Assembly: GCA_045659745.1 (NCBI GenBank)
Contig: JAZRCL010000067.1
Span: 1 to 24,923 of the forward strand
DNA length: 24,923 nt
Direction: 5' to 3'
Origin: SVTX01 sp045659745
GTDB lineage: Bacteria; Bacillota; Clostridia; Oscillospirales; CAG-272
The notes under the pieces: model-generated
What the model was told of the DNA's origin: nothing
What the model saw: the letters and a program-made list of their open reading frames with translations, nothing else
Databases searched by the model: none
Shown here: positions 1-7,345 of the stretch, piece by piece
How the letters are laid out: every line of letters starts with the position of its first letter
Position numbering within the stretch: position 1 is the stretch's first letter
Made by a program: the position numbers and the translations under genes

Positions 1-892
1 CACCTTCTCCTATTTCACCGATACCATCCGGCAAAGATACACTTTTCAATGCCTTGCACCCATCGAACGCATACGTTCCAATAGTTTCAAGTCCATCAGG
101 AAAATTAATAGATTCAAGCTTATAGCATGACCAAAAGGCCGCTGAACCAATATCTTTTATTCTGTTCGGCAATATAACATTAGTTATTCCATCACACCCA
201 TAAAAAACACCGTAATCTAATGTGAGAGGGATATCACCGTCTTCAAAAACCAGCTCCGTAAGATTATGGCAACCTTCAAATGCGCTCTTATCTATTTTGC
301 TTACACTGGCAGGTACGGTCAAGCTCTTTATTTTGGTCCTGCTAAACGCCCCCTCGCCTATAGAAATTGTGTTTGGGGAAAGAATAATTTCCTCCAGGCA
401 CGTTAAATCGTAGAATGCACGATACCCTATCTCCATGGGGCCTTCGCCAAAATCAATGCTCTTTAAGTTTGTGCCTATAAAGGCAAACATACCTATCTTC
501 TCCACCGTATCGGGTAAAAAAATGTATTCAAGCTTTCGACTGTAATTAAACGCATTAGATTCAATGTACTTTAAGCCTTCTGGAAGAACAATGCTCTTTA
601 CAGTCGAATTGTTCTCGAAAGCCCAACCTTTCACACCGATCACCACGTCACCGTTTGGAGCAGTAGGAGGGACCACAATATCACTGATATTCGTAGCACT
701 GCCGATAGAACTTAGGTAGCAAGTCCCATCACCTTTGGATGCAAACTCCAGACCGGTGGTATATTCCACCTTGTCATTTTTACTACCGTCGTCAGAGTCG
801 GTATTATCGTTTGATTTGTCACAAGCTGCAAGACAGAATAAAAGACTCAGTATCAAAACAAGAAATAATGCTTTTTTCATAATTGATTTCAT
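1..892 (-). CDS. BspA-type leucine-rich-repeat lipoprotein (3' end outside window)
   Basis: Surface lipoprotein of the LRR_5/BspA type, probably adhesive or ligand binding; the ligand cannot be read from sequence. The conceptual translation opens with a lipoprotein signal (hydrophobic stretch, then LAAC at the cleavage site), a short Asp/Ser/Asn-rich linker, and then repeats of about 23 residues with the pattern I..IGxxAFxxCxxLxxIxLPxxv. At least eight units are seen before the frame leaves the window at base 1. Two in-frame ATGs exist (892 and 880); the GGAGG at 896-900 sits 4 nt before 892 and about 16 nt before 880, so 892 is preferred. It follows hisS by about 50 bp with no convincing terminator or promoter between, so cotranscription is possible. 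By eye it is more AT-rich than hisS. Lipoprotein and LRR calls are firm; function is not. Confidence 0.85.
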   Translation of the reverse strand, partial: MKSIMKKALFLVLILSLLFCLAACDKSNDNTDSDDGSKNDKVEYTTGLEFASKGDGTCYLSSIGSATNISDIVVPPTAPNGDVVIGVKGWAFENNSTVKSIVLPEGLKYIESNAFNYSRKLEYIFLPDTVEKIGMFAFIGTNLKSIDFGEGPMEIGYRAFYDLTCLEEIILSPNTISIGEGAFSRTKIKSLTVPASVSKIDKSAFEGCHNLTELVFEDGDIPLTLDYGVFYGCDGITNVILPNRIKDIGSAAFWSCYKLESINFPDGLETIGTYAFDGCKALKSVSLPDGIGEIGEG

Positions 893-942
893 AACTCCTC
901 CGATCTATAACATAGCAAATATATTTTTGATTGCAGCAACAA

Positions 943-2223
943 TCAAATATTATCCAACTTACCCATCTCGTCGGGATATCTGATGTCAACAAACTTGGTA
1001 TATCCGTCCGCCTCGAGCTTCTGCTTCTGGAAGCCGACGTTCTTGTTCATCTTCTGCACAAGGACAGTCTTGCCCTCATTTCTGTACTGCATTGCCTTTT
1101 TCTGCATAACTGCAAGCTCGGAGGCACCAAGACGCTTATCGTAAAGCACGGCGGTCTTTTCCGCTCTGTCGCTGGGTTTGAATCCCTTTTCGAGCAACGC
1201 GCCCACAATTCTCTCAAAGCCTATAGAGAATCCGCAAGCGCAGGTCTTCTGACCCGTAAAGTTGCCTATCATATTGTCGTATCTACCGCCGCCCGCGATG
1301 CTCGAGCCCTTGAAGTCCTCGGACTTTATCTCAAAGATAGTGCCCGTGTAGTAGCCCATTCCGCGAACGAGAGTCACGTCAAAATCAAGGTTGAATCTGC
1401 CGTCGGAAATTACTGCAACCGCCTCGCAAATTTCCTTTACGTTTGCAATAACACCCGCCTCAATAGAGTCACCGAGTACCTCCTCAAGATATGCAAATCT
1501 ATCGGTCGCGGTAAGCGAGCCGCGGAAGATCTCCATATACTTTGCAACGCACGCAGAATCATACCCTGCCTCAAGAAGCTCCTTCTCGATTCCCGACTCG
1601 CCGATCTTGTCGTACTTATCAAGAATGATGAACACAAGACCGAACTGCTCCTCAGAGAATCCGCTCGCTCTTGCCATAGCCGCGAGAATGCGACGGTCGT
1701 TTATCATAACCGTGCAACCGCCAACTCCAACACTCTCAAGGAAAGTGGACGTAGCCGTGATAAGCTCAATCTCTGCCGCATTTGACGCGTCGCCGAGTAT
1801 ATCAATGTCACACTGCGTAAACTGACGGAAGCGTCCCTTCTGCGGACGGTCTGCGCGCCATACAGGGCCTATCTGCATTGCCTTAAAGGGCAAGGACAGA
1901 TTTGCCGCGTTATTTGCATAATAACGCGAAAGCGGCACTGTGAGGTCATAGCGAAGTCCCGAATCTACAAGCGCGTCAATATCAGCGCCTCCTGCCGACT
2001 CGCTCAGCTTTTCGCCTCTTTTAAGTATCTTGAATATAAGCTTTTCGTTCTCGCCGCCCTGCTTGCTTGTGAGGTTCTCAATGTGCTCTACTGCAGGCGT
2101 TTCTATCTGCGAAAATCCAAAAGACGCATAGGTTCTTTTAAGCTTATTCAAGAGATATTCTCTTATTTCACTTTCTGCGGGAAGAATGTCTCTCATTCCC
2201 TTTGTTGTTTCCTTAATAAACAT
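943..2223 (-). CDS. hisS: Histidyl-tRNA synthetase
   Basis: Class II aminoacyl-tRNA synthetase that charges tRNA-His in the cytoplasm. The 426-residue product has the usual length. Seen in order: N-terminal TKGMRDILP; class II motif 2 around residues 119-137 (VWRADRPQKGRFRQ); the histidine-specific loop at 287-298 (RGMGYYTGTIFE), which in most relatives reads RGLDYYTG, so the Asp is Gly here while the Arg is kept; GGGRYDNMIG at 311-320; motif 3 SIGFER at 333-338; and a C-terminal anticodon-binding domain from about 355. Complete motif 2 and 3 and the anticodon domain favour HisS over the HisZ regulatory paralogue. GAGG lies about 8 nt before the ATG. It follows the small unknown gene by 14 bp in the yqeG-to-hisS operon. 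The matching tRNA-His gene lies at 8676-8753. Confidence 0.96.
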   Translation of the reverse strand: MFIKETTKGMRDILPAESEIREYLLNKLKRTYASFGFSQIETPAVEHIENLTSKQGGENEKLIFKILKRGEKLSESAGGADIDALVDSGLRYDLTVPLSRYYANNAANLSLPFKAMQIGPVWRADRPQKGRFRQFTQCDIDILGDASNAAEIELITATSTFLESVGVGGCTVMINDRRILAAMARASGFSEEQFGLVFIILDKYDKIGESGIEKELLEAGYDSACVAKYMEIFRGSLTATDRFAYLEEVLGDSIEAGVIANVKEICEAVAVISDGRFNLDFDVTLVRGMGYYTGTIFEIKSEDFKGSSIAGGGRYDNMIGNFTGQKTCACGFSIGFERIVGALLEKGFKPSDRAEKTAVLYDKRLGASELAVMQKKAMQYRNEGKTVLVQKMNKNVGFQKQKLEADGYTKFVDIRYPDEMGKLDNI

Positions 2224-2237
2224 TTCTCATTCCTCTT

Positions 2238-2582
2238 TTATCTGTAATATACGTAATAAACAATAATTGTTCTTTCAACACCACCGTGCTCAAGGTCGGG
2301 GGCGGTTATGACTACGCCATCCTTGGAAAGAAGCTCCCAAGCCTGCATCTGTTCTATCTTGCAGCGCATAATTACGTCTGCCGACGCAAACACGAGCAGC
2401 TCGTCGTCGCGGATATTAAGTCCGCCACTTCTACCAATTACCTCGTCAACGTCATTTCTCTTTTCTGTGACGTACTTTATATGATGACCGCACATCTGCC
2501 TTGCCATATCCCACTTGTATCTCTTGCTATCGGGATTTTTGGACTTAGTCGCACGCTCAATTATTTTCTTTATAAGTCCCAT
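2238..2582 (-). CDS. Conserved-looking hypothetical protein, 114 residues
   Basis: I do not recognise the family. The product is soluble, has no signal or membrane segment, begins with a basic region (GLIKKIIERATKSK) and continues with a mixed alpha/beta stretch containing a MCGHH motif near residue 30, a run typical of beta strands (DDELLVFASADVIMRC) and a Tyr-rich end (TIIVYYVYYR). Start choice: the frame is open to a GTG at 2594 that overlaps the stop of the methyltransferase gene, but GAGGTGG directly before the ATG at 2582 makes 2582 the better start. It sits tightly between the methyltransferase gene and hisS (8 and 14 bp gaps), so it is cotranscribed; that suggests a translation or RNA link only weakly. 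Real gene: likely. Function: unknown. Confidence 0.75.
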   Translation of the reverse strand: MGLIKKIIERATKSKNPDSKRYKWDMARQMCGHHIKYVTEKRNDVDEVIGRSGGLNIRDDELLVFASADVIMRCKIEQMQAWELLSKDGVVITAPDLEHGGVERTIIVYYVYYR

Positions 2583-2590
2583 ATTCCACC

Positions 2591-3781
2591 TCACACAAAC
2601 TCAGGATCTTTGCCGCCCGTCAGAAATCTGTAAGCGGAAATATATTCGTCCATCGCCTTGGTTGCCGCAGCACCCTTGGGGTCAAAATTCTTTCTGCGAA
2701 TGCCGCGAAGAAGTATGTTTTTGGGCGTCTCCTCGGGGTCTATAAGCTCAAGCGCTGAAACCTCGTATCCCTTTGACTCCAAGAGCTTTAGGCGAAGCGC
2801 GTCGGTTGCCGCGTCACACAGCTTCTGACGGAGCATGGAGTGGTTTCCAATAAAGGAAAGCGTGTCGCAATCAAGCTTTTTGTTGAGGTCATGGTGACAG
2901 CACGGCGTGGACAGTATAACGTCCGCTTGCACGCCGGTCGCCTTCTGGAGCACAATATCCGTTGCAATATCGCACGCGTGAAGCGAAATAACGAGATTTA
3001 CATGCTCCTCAGGGTTATACGCGCTAATGTCTCCGCATATAAATTCAAGCCCGTCAAATCCAACCGCACTTGCCACGCCCGAGCAATACTCTATAACGTC
3101 AGGCTTGAGGTCAATGCCTGTCATTTTGACGTTTCTACCCTGTATCACCGCAAAATAGTGATACACCGCAAAGGAAAGATAGCTCTTTCCGCAACACAAG
3201 TCGCAGATGAGCAAGTCTCCCTTTGGCAGATGCTTTTCTATATCGCGTATAAGCTCCAAAAATCTGTTTATCTGACGGAATTTCGCCTGCTTTTTGTCGT
3301 AAACGCGTCCGTTTTTATCGCTGACTCCAAGGCATTTGAGAAACTCCTCGTCTCCCGACAAAATGTACTTTTTGCTCTTATTGTTTGAGCCTATCTGAAC
3401 TCTTGCAAAGGTTTTCTCCGCGAAAAGCTGATTTTCAAGCTTTGCACCACCAATAACCACGCTTTTTCCAGACTGCGACACCTTGTATTCACAATCCCCC
3501 GCCGTAGTCAGAAGATTTATCTGGGAATAACCCTCGATATACTCCGCGATTCTTGACACGTCGCAAGTCTTTATATTTTCGTGCGTAGCCTTGTTGTCTG
3601 CATGGAATATCTCTGCCTGAAGCACTACATCTCCCGAAATACTTTTGGGAGATATGACCGTCTTTTTTATACTCTTATCGGCAGGCTTTGAAAAAACTGC
3701 CTTTTTGAGCGTCTCTGTCTGCGCGGACTTGAGTATCAGTCTGCACAAAAGCTCTTTATTTTCAAGTAAAATATCACTCAT
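2591..3781 (-). CDS. Class I SAM-dependent methyltransferase, CCHH-motif family
   Basis: Probable S-adenosylmethionine-dependent methyltransferase of the Methyltransf_32/TRM13-like type, cytoplasmic, substrate unknown but RNA is plausible by family. The 396-residue product has a roughly 185-residue N-terminal part without recognisable motifs, then the Rossmann core: motif I CDLCCGKSYL (193-202), acidic loop after strand 2 GIDLKPD (222-228), GDIS (250-253), SLHACD (266-271) and STPCCHHDL (291-299). The paired HACD and CCHH motifs mark this family. The start ATG overlaps the plsY stop as ATGA, indicating translational coupling, and a small unknown gene and hisS follow. Enzyme class is confident; target is inference only. 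Confidence 0.85.
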   Translation of the reverse strand: MSDILLENKELLCRLILKSAQTETLKKAVFSKPADKSIKKTVISPKSISGDVVLQAEIFHADNKATHENIKTCDVSRIAEYIEGYSQINLLTTAGDCEYKVSQSGKSVVIGGAKLENQLFAEKTFARVQIGSNNKSKKYILSGDEEFLKCLGVSDKNGRVYDKKQAKFRQINRFLELIRDIEKHLPKGDLLICDLCCGKSYLSFAVYHYFAVIQGRNVKMTGIDLKPDVIEYCSGVASAVGFDGLEFICGDISAYNPEEHVNLVISLHACDIATDIVLQKATGVQADVILSTPCCHHDLNKKLDCDTLSFIGNHSMLRQKLCDAATDALRLKLLESKGYEVSALELIDPEETPKNILLRGIRRKNFDPKGAAATKAMDEYISAYRFLTGGKDPEFV

Positions 3782-4701
3782 CTTTTCTTTCTCTTTTTGG
3801 ACTTTTTGTCGTCCTCTCGGGGTGCGTAAGCGGGATTTTTCTCACCGCAATATACACAAGTCTCACGCGCGACGGGAATGGTATGTCCACAACCCTCGCA
3901 CCTTACAAAATCCGAGTCCTTATATATTTTCTCGGGCTTCTTTTTGTCCTTGCAAGCCTTATTTTGCTCCTTATCCTTTTTACCAAGGGAAATTTTGGAT
4001 TCCTCACCGTTGAAGAGTCGCTTCATATTTCCTCTGTGCATAAAGATAACAAACACCGCAATAAGCACCGCAAAAAGTCCTATCGCGCCCTGTCTTTCGG
4101 GGGCAATAAACGCGCGGGTAAACAAGGGATAAAGTCCTATACCTATAATCGACGCGAGAGACACGTACTTTGTTCCCACAACGATTATAACAAATACCAA
4201 AAAGCAGAACAGAAATGACAGCGGGCTCATCATAAGCACGACAGCCGCCGCGCAGGCAACGCCCTTTCCGCCCTTGAACTTATAGTATATCGGAAACATG
4301 TGTCCGAGTATTACGAAAAATCCCGCAATCGCGCCGCCAAATGAGTGTCCCATCATAAGCCAGCCAAAGCCTACGCTTATAAGAGCCTTAAGTATATCGC
4401 ATCCAAGCACCAATATGGACATCTTTTTGCCGTAGGTACGGAGGGTATTTGTCGCGCCCGCGTTTCCGCTTCCGTGACTGCGGATGTCGTCGTGAAAGAA
4501 CACCTTGGAAAAGATTATAGCGGGGTTAATGCTACCCAAAAGATACGGTACTATGGCGCAAAGCAGAGCAAACGTCACGGTAAGAGCCGTATAATTCCAG
4601 CCCGTGCTTTGACATACCCAAGCCCACACGCTCCATTCAATAGCGGGAGCCGCCTGTTCTGCCGTCTGCTGAGCAGCCGCGCTCAAAAATTCAACATTCA
4701 T
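3778..4701 (-). CDS. plsY: PlsY glycerol-3-phosphate acyltransferase with C-terminal zinc ribbon
   Basis: Membrane acyltransferase that moves the acyl group of acyl-phosphate to glycerol-3-phosphate, the first step of phosphatidate synthesis. All three PlsY active-site motifs are present: SHGSGNAGATN (75-85), GHMFPIYYKFKGGKG (133-147) and HRGNMKRLFNGEE (222-234), with hydrophobic helices between. The protein is 307 residues against about 200 for the family. Extra parts: about 40 residues at the N-terminus before the first helix, and from about 235 a Lys-rich linker, a four-Cys ribbon (C268, C271, C282, C285; two CxxC knuckles) and a Lys/Arg-rich tail. AAAGGTG lies 7 nt before the ATG. It follows the peptidase gene and is coupled by ATGA overlap to the methyltransferase gene. 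PlsY identity is firm; the role of the ribbon tail is unknown. Confidence 0.94.
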   Translation of the reverse strand: MNVEFLSAAAQQTAEQAAPAIEWSVWAWVCQSTGWNYTALTVTFALLCAIVPYLLGSINPAIIFSKVFFHDDIRSHGSGNAGATNTLRTYGKKMSILVLGCDILKALISVGFGWLMMGHSFGGAIAGFFVILGHMFPIYYKFKGGKGVACAAAVVLMMSPLSFLFCFLVFVIIVVGTKYVSLASIIGIGLYPLFTRAFIAPERQGAIGLFAVLIAVFVIFMHRGNMKRLFNGEESKISLGKKDKEQNKACKDKKKPEKIYKDSDFVRCEGCGHTIPVARETCVYCGEKNPAYAPREDDKKSKKRKKR

Positions 4702-4725
4702 ACTAAAACACCTTTAAAAAGTCTA

Positions 4726-4779
4726 TCAGAATAATTCAATAAGGTCCTTACGGCTCTGCGTAAAGTCGTAAATGCTTCA
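4726..4779 (-). other. In-frame TGA and intact C-terminal coding remnant of the Xaa-Pro peptidase
   Basis: Reading on in the peptidase frame past the TGA (4777-4779) gives SIYDFTQSRKDLIELF and then a TGA at 4726-4728. This matches the usual end of M24B peptidases, where RIEDMV is followed by a short Asp-Gly turn and a last segment like S.KELIEL. One base, G to T (GGA to TGA), would explain the stop. With readthrough the product would be 360 residues, the normal family size. It could be a recent nonsense change, a sequencing error, or programmed readthrough; the first two are likelier. Confidence 0.75.
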
Positions 4780-5808
4780 GTCCTGGCGGCAGACGACCAT
4801 ATCCTCGATACGACAGCCGTACTGTCCCTCAAGGTAGATACCCGGCTCGACGGTGACAACGTGACCGCGCGAGAGCTTGACGTCGTAGGTAGGAATGCTT
4901 GCAAGTCTGGGCGCTTCGTGGATATACATTCCGACTCCGTGACCAAGGCTGTGACCGAATCTGCCCTCGTATCCCGCGTCGTTTATAATGTCGCGCGCAA
5001 TCTTGTCTGCATCGCGGCAAAGCATACCCTCGTGCAGTGCCTCAAGGGCAGTAGTCTGTGCCAAAAGCACGGTGTTGTAAAGCTTTTTCATATCCTCGTC
5101 AGCTTTGCCAAGCACGACTGTTCTTGTCATATCTGAGCAGTATCCGTCAACCTTTGCGCCAAAGTCAAGAGTGAAAAAGCCTTTTTCAAGCTTGACGTTT
5201 CTCGGAACCGCGTGAGGCAGAGCCGATGCCGTACCCGACGCCGCGATAGTATCAAAGGCAAGTCCGTCCGAACCCATTTTTCTCATAAAGAACTCAAGCT
5301 CAAGGGCCGCTTCTATCTCGGTCATATTGGGTGTAAGGACTTTGAGCATATGAGAAAATCCCGCGTCAGTGATAGCCTGCGCCTTTTTCATTTTCTCTAT
5401 CTCACCTGCGTCCTTGTAAAGTCTCATTCCGTCTGCGATTTTTGACGCACCCTCTGAAAGCTCCTTACCAACGAACATTTTTTTCATTCGCTCGTAATCC
5501 GAGTAGGAAAGAGTCGCTTCCTCAAAAAGCACGCTCTTAACACCCTCGTTGTCCATAAGGGATGACAGACACGTAAGCATTGACGTGTTGGGCATAACTA
5601 CATCGTACTGCGACTTATCAACCGTCATATTAGCCGCCTCAATGTAGCGGAAATCCGCAAGCACGTAGGACTTATTCTTCGTGATAAGCACGTAGCCGTC
5701 AGTGTAGTCAAAATCCGTCATATATCTTATATTTATCTGCGAGGAAATTACTGCGGCATCAGCTCCGACACTCGCAAGCTCCCTCTTGAATCTTTCAAGT
5801 CTGCTCAT
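4777..5808 (-). CDS. pepP: Xaa-Pro aminopeptidase (M24B family), ended by an early TGA
   Basis: Cytoplasmic metallopeptidase that removes N-terminal residues preceding proline. The creatinase-like N-terminal domain (to about 130) is followed by the pita-bread catalytic domain with all five metal ligands: D215 (LDFGA), D226 (SDMTRT), H290 (GHSLGHGVG), E321 (VEPGIY) and E335 (CRIEDMV). AAGGAGA precedes the ATG by 4 nt, and the start lies 9 bp after the upstream gene's stop. The frame stops at residue 343, right after RIEDMVVCRQD, whereas relatives continue with Gly and about 15 more residues; that missing tail is present downstream in the same frame (separate entry). All catalytic residues precede the stop, so the short form may still be active but would lack the final strand and helix. 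Confidence 0.92.
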   Translation of the reverse strand: MSRLERFKRELASVGADAAVISSQINIRYMTDFDYTDGYVLITKNKSYVLADFRYIEAANMTVDKSQYDVVMPNTSMLTCLSSLMDNEGVKSVLFEEATLSYSDYERMKKMFVGKELSEGASKIADGMRLYKDAGEIEKMKKAQAITDAGFSHMLKVLTPNMTEIEAALELEFFMRKMGSDGLAFDTIAASGTASALPHAVPRNVKLEKGFFTLDFGAKVDGYCSDMTRTVVLGKADEDMKKLYNTVLLAQTTALEALHEGMLCRDADKIARDIINDAGYEGRFGHSLGHGVGMYIHEAPRLASIPTYDVKLSRGHVVTVEPGIYLEGQYGCRIEDMVVCRQD

Positions 5809-5817
5809 AATATCTCC

Positions 5818-6663
5818 TTATAACAAATTCTCGTAATATTTTTTCATTTTCAATGCATCCTCGGGCATCGTACCGTCCGACTCGCATATAATTCTCGGCG
5901 TCCAGCCGTCCCTCGCAATAGCCTCCATAAGCGGCTCAAACGACGGGCCATAAATCTCGTCCGCGAACGTCAGGTGCTTCTTTTCTCCCGCGCCTGTGAA
6001 CTCGATTTTTGAAAAATGACAATGTAGATTTTTTGCAACATCCTCGCCGCAACCGCGCGCGATCTTGTCAAACACGTATCTGTAATCGTCAACACTGCGG
6101 AAAAGTCCTCCCTCGCGCGCGTTCATGTGACCGAAATCCACAACGGGTGCGTAGTGCTTATCAACCTGACATTGCTCTATAACCTCGTCAAGTGTACCGA
6201 GCTGATTGACCTTGCCCATAGTCTCAATGCCAAGCTTTATAGGGGTATCTCCGACCGCCTCGATGACCTTAGCAAGAGTATCCATAGAAAGTCTCATAGC
6301 TTCCTCGCGGCTTATCTTTGCCGCGCTTCCGCTATGGATAACAATCGTGTCGGCGTGGATAAGCTCCGCCGCCCAAAGCGACTTTTTGATATATTCAATA
6401 CTGTTAAGTCGCTTTTGCTCCTCAACGCTTGAAAGTGAGATGAAATACGGCGTGTGAAGCGACATCAAAACTCCGTGCTTTTCCGCCTCCTCGCCAATTT
6501 TTCGAAGAGCCGCCTCGCCTGCCATAATGCCCTTGCCTGCCTCGTACTCATATGCGTCAAGACCAAAGCTCTTTACCCATTCGGGTGCCTGCGCGGTGGA
6601 TTTTTTGCCCTCTGCGTAAAACAGCTCGCCGTTTCCGCCGGGACCGAATTTTGCTCTATCCAT
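5818..6663 (-). CDS. Endonuclease IV-like TIM-barrel protein (AP endonuclease family 2)
   Basis: TIM barrel of the xylose isomerase/endonuclease IV type, 281 residues, cytoplasmic. The metal-site residues of Nfo fall at nearly the same positions: H70 (SLHTPY), H110 (IVIHSGS), E147 (GIETMG), D176 and H179 (VVDFGHMNA), H214 or H216 (NLHCHF), H230 and E261 (ICESDG). The Asp of the DxH zinc motif is replaced (K228-K-H230), so it is a divergent member; true AP endonuclease activity is possible but unproven, and a sugar-phosphate enzyme is the alternative. The frame opens at a TTG (6669) overlapping the yqeG stop, but AAAGGA stands 8 nt before the ATG at 6663, which I take as the start. It lies between yqeG and the peptidase gene. 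Confidence 0.82.
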   Translation of the reverse strand: MDRAKFGPGGNGELFYAEGKKSTAQAPEWVKSFGLDAYEYEAGKGIMAGEAALRKIGEEAEKHGVLMSLHTPYFISLSSVEEQKRLNSIEYIKKSLWAAELIHADTIVIHSGSAAKISREEAMRLSMDTLAKVIEAVGDTPIKLGIETMGKVNQLGTLDEVIEQCQVDKHYAPVVDFGHMNAREGGLFRSVDDYRYVFDKIARGCGEDVAKNLHCHFSKIEFTGAGEKKHLTFADEIYGPSFEPLMEAIARDGWTPRIICESDGTMPEDALKMKKYYENLL

Positions 6664-6665
6664 AA

Positions 6666-7232
6666 TCAATTTCCTTTGTAGTTTCTTCTATAACGGCCTT
6701 CAAGCCAGAATCCGCATATTTCTCTGTATCCCTCGCCGTTTTTCTTGACGAATTTCTTTATCGTAGGCACTTCAATTCTCCGCTTGCTTCTGAAAAAGAG
6801 ATTGTTTTTGTCCTTAATCGGCGGTACGATTATCGTCACAAGCCTTATGTTATTGCCTGCGCTCGCGTCGGTCAAAAGCTGATCGCCCAGCATAGCGGTA
6901 TTTGTGACGTCACTACCGAGTATCTCCATAGCCTTATAGAGATTTTTCGAGAATGGCTTTCCGCTCTTCGAAAACGCAGGAATGCCTATCTCGCTGTTGA
7001 AAAGGTCAACTCTCTCCGCGTCGTTATTTGACACGAATGCCGCCTTGATTCCGTTATCCTCAAGAGCCCCAAACCACGCCTTGATACTCTCGTCAGGCAG
7101 CGGCTGCTCGTAGGGCGCGAGCGTATTATCTATATCTATGAGAAGCGCCGATATACCAATGCCACGCAAAAATTCGGGAGTTATATCCTTAAACGTTGCA
7201 AACATATAGTCGGGTGTGAAAATTTTCGCCAT
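6666..7232 (-). CDS. yqeG: YqeG-family HAD-IIIA phosphatase
   Basis: Small HAD hydrolase, 188 residues, cytoplasmic. Motif I is DIDNTLAPY (33-41), motif II is SNN (68-70), the motif III Lys lies in SGKPFSKN (about 90-97), and motif IV is GDQLLTD (116-122) with D117 and D122. This arrangement with DxDNTL and GDQxxTD is typical of YqeG, related to the mitochondrial phosphatidylglycerophosphate phosphatase Gep4; that would fit plsY further along the operon, but this link is inference. GGAG stands 5 nt before the ATG. It is the first gene behind a strong sigma-A promoter. The C-terminus is basic (RYRRNYKGN) and its stop abuts the next gene's start. Confidence 0.92.
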   Translation of the reverse strand: MAKIFTPDYMFATFKDITPEFLRGIGISALLIDIDNTLAPYEQPLPDESIKAWFGALEDNGIKAAFVSNNDAERVDLFNSEIGIPAFSKSGKPFSKNLYKAMEILGSDVTNTAMLGDQLLTDASAGNNIRLVTIIVPPIKDKNNLFFRSKRRIEVPTIKKFVKKNGEGYREICGFWLEGRYRRNYKGN

Positions 7233-7263
7233 ACTTACTCCATTATAAATAAATATTCATAAT

Positions 7264-7292
7264 ATTATACTATATAATTTTGCAAAGGTCAA
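7264..7292 (-). promoter_or_regulatory. Sigma-A promoter of the yqeG-to-hisS operon
   Basis: On the minus strand: -35 TTGACC (7287-7292), a 17-bp spacer, and -10 TATAAT (7264-7269), leaving a leader of about 25 nt before the yqeG ATG at 7232. No other convincing promoter is seen between here and hisS, so one transcript may cover seven or eight genes. Confidence 0.85.
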
Positions 7293-7312
7293 GACGTAAA
7301 ATGTAAAAATAT

Positions 7313-7344
7313 AAAAAAGCCTTCTCTTGTGAGAAGGCTTTTTT
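7313..7344 (-). terminator. Rho-independent terminator after the cysteine desulfidase-like gene
   Basis: Perfect 8-bp stem GCCTTCTC/GAGAAGGC (7319-7326 and 7331-7338) with loop TTGT, flanked by A6 and T6 so that it can end transcripts in either direction. It starts 1 bp after the stop codon at 7346-7348. Confidence 0.92.
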
Positions 7345-7345
7345 A

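Noticed and set aside
931..1785. A 284-codon plus-strand open frame opposite hisS, and similar ones opposite other genes
   Set aside because: Each lies fully antisense to a gene with clear family motifs, lacks a Shine-Dalgarno sequence and shows no family pattern.
4777..4779. Selenocysteine or genome-wide recoding of TGA to explain the peptidase stop
   Set aside because: TGA ends several intact genes here, including one followed at once by a terminator; the family has Gly, not Cys or Sec, at this site, and I see no convincing SECIS-like hairpin just after it.
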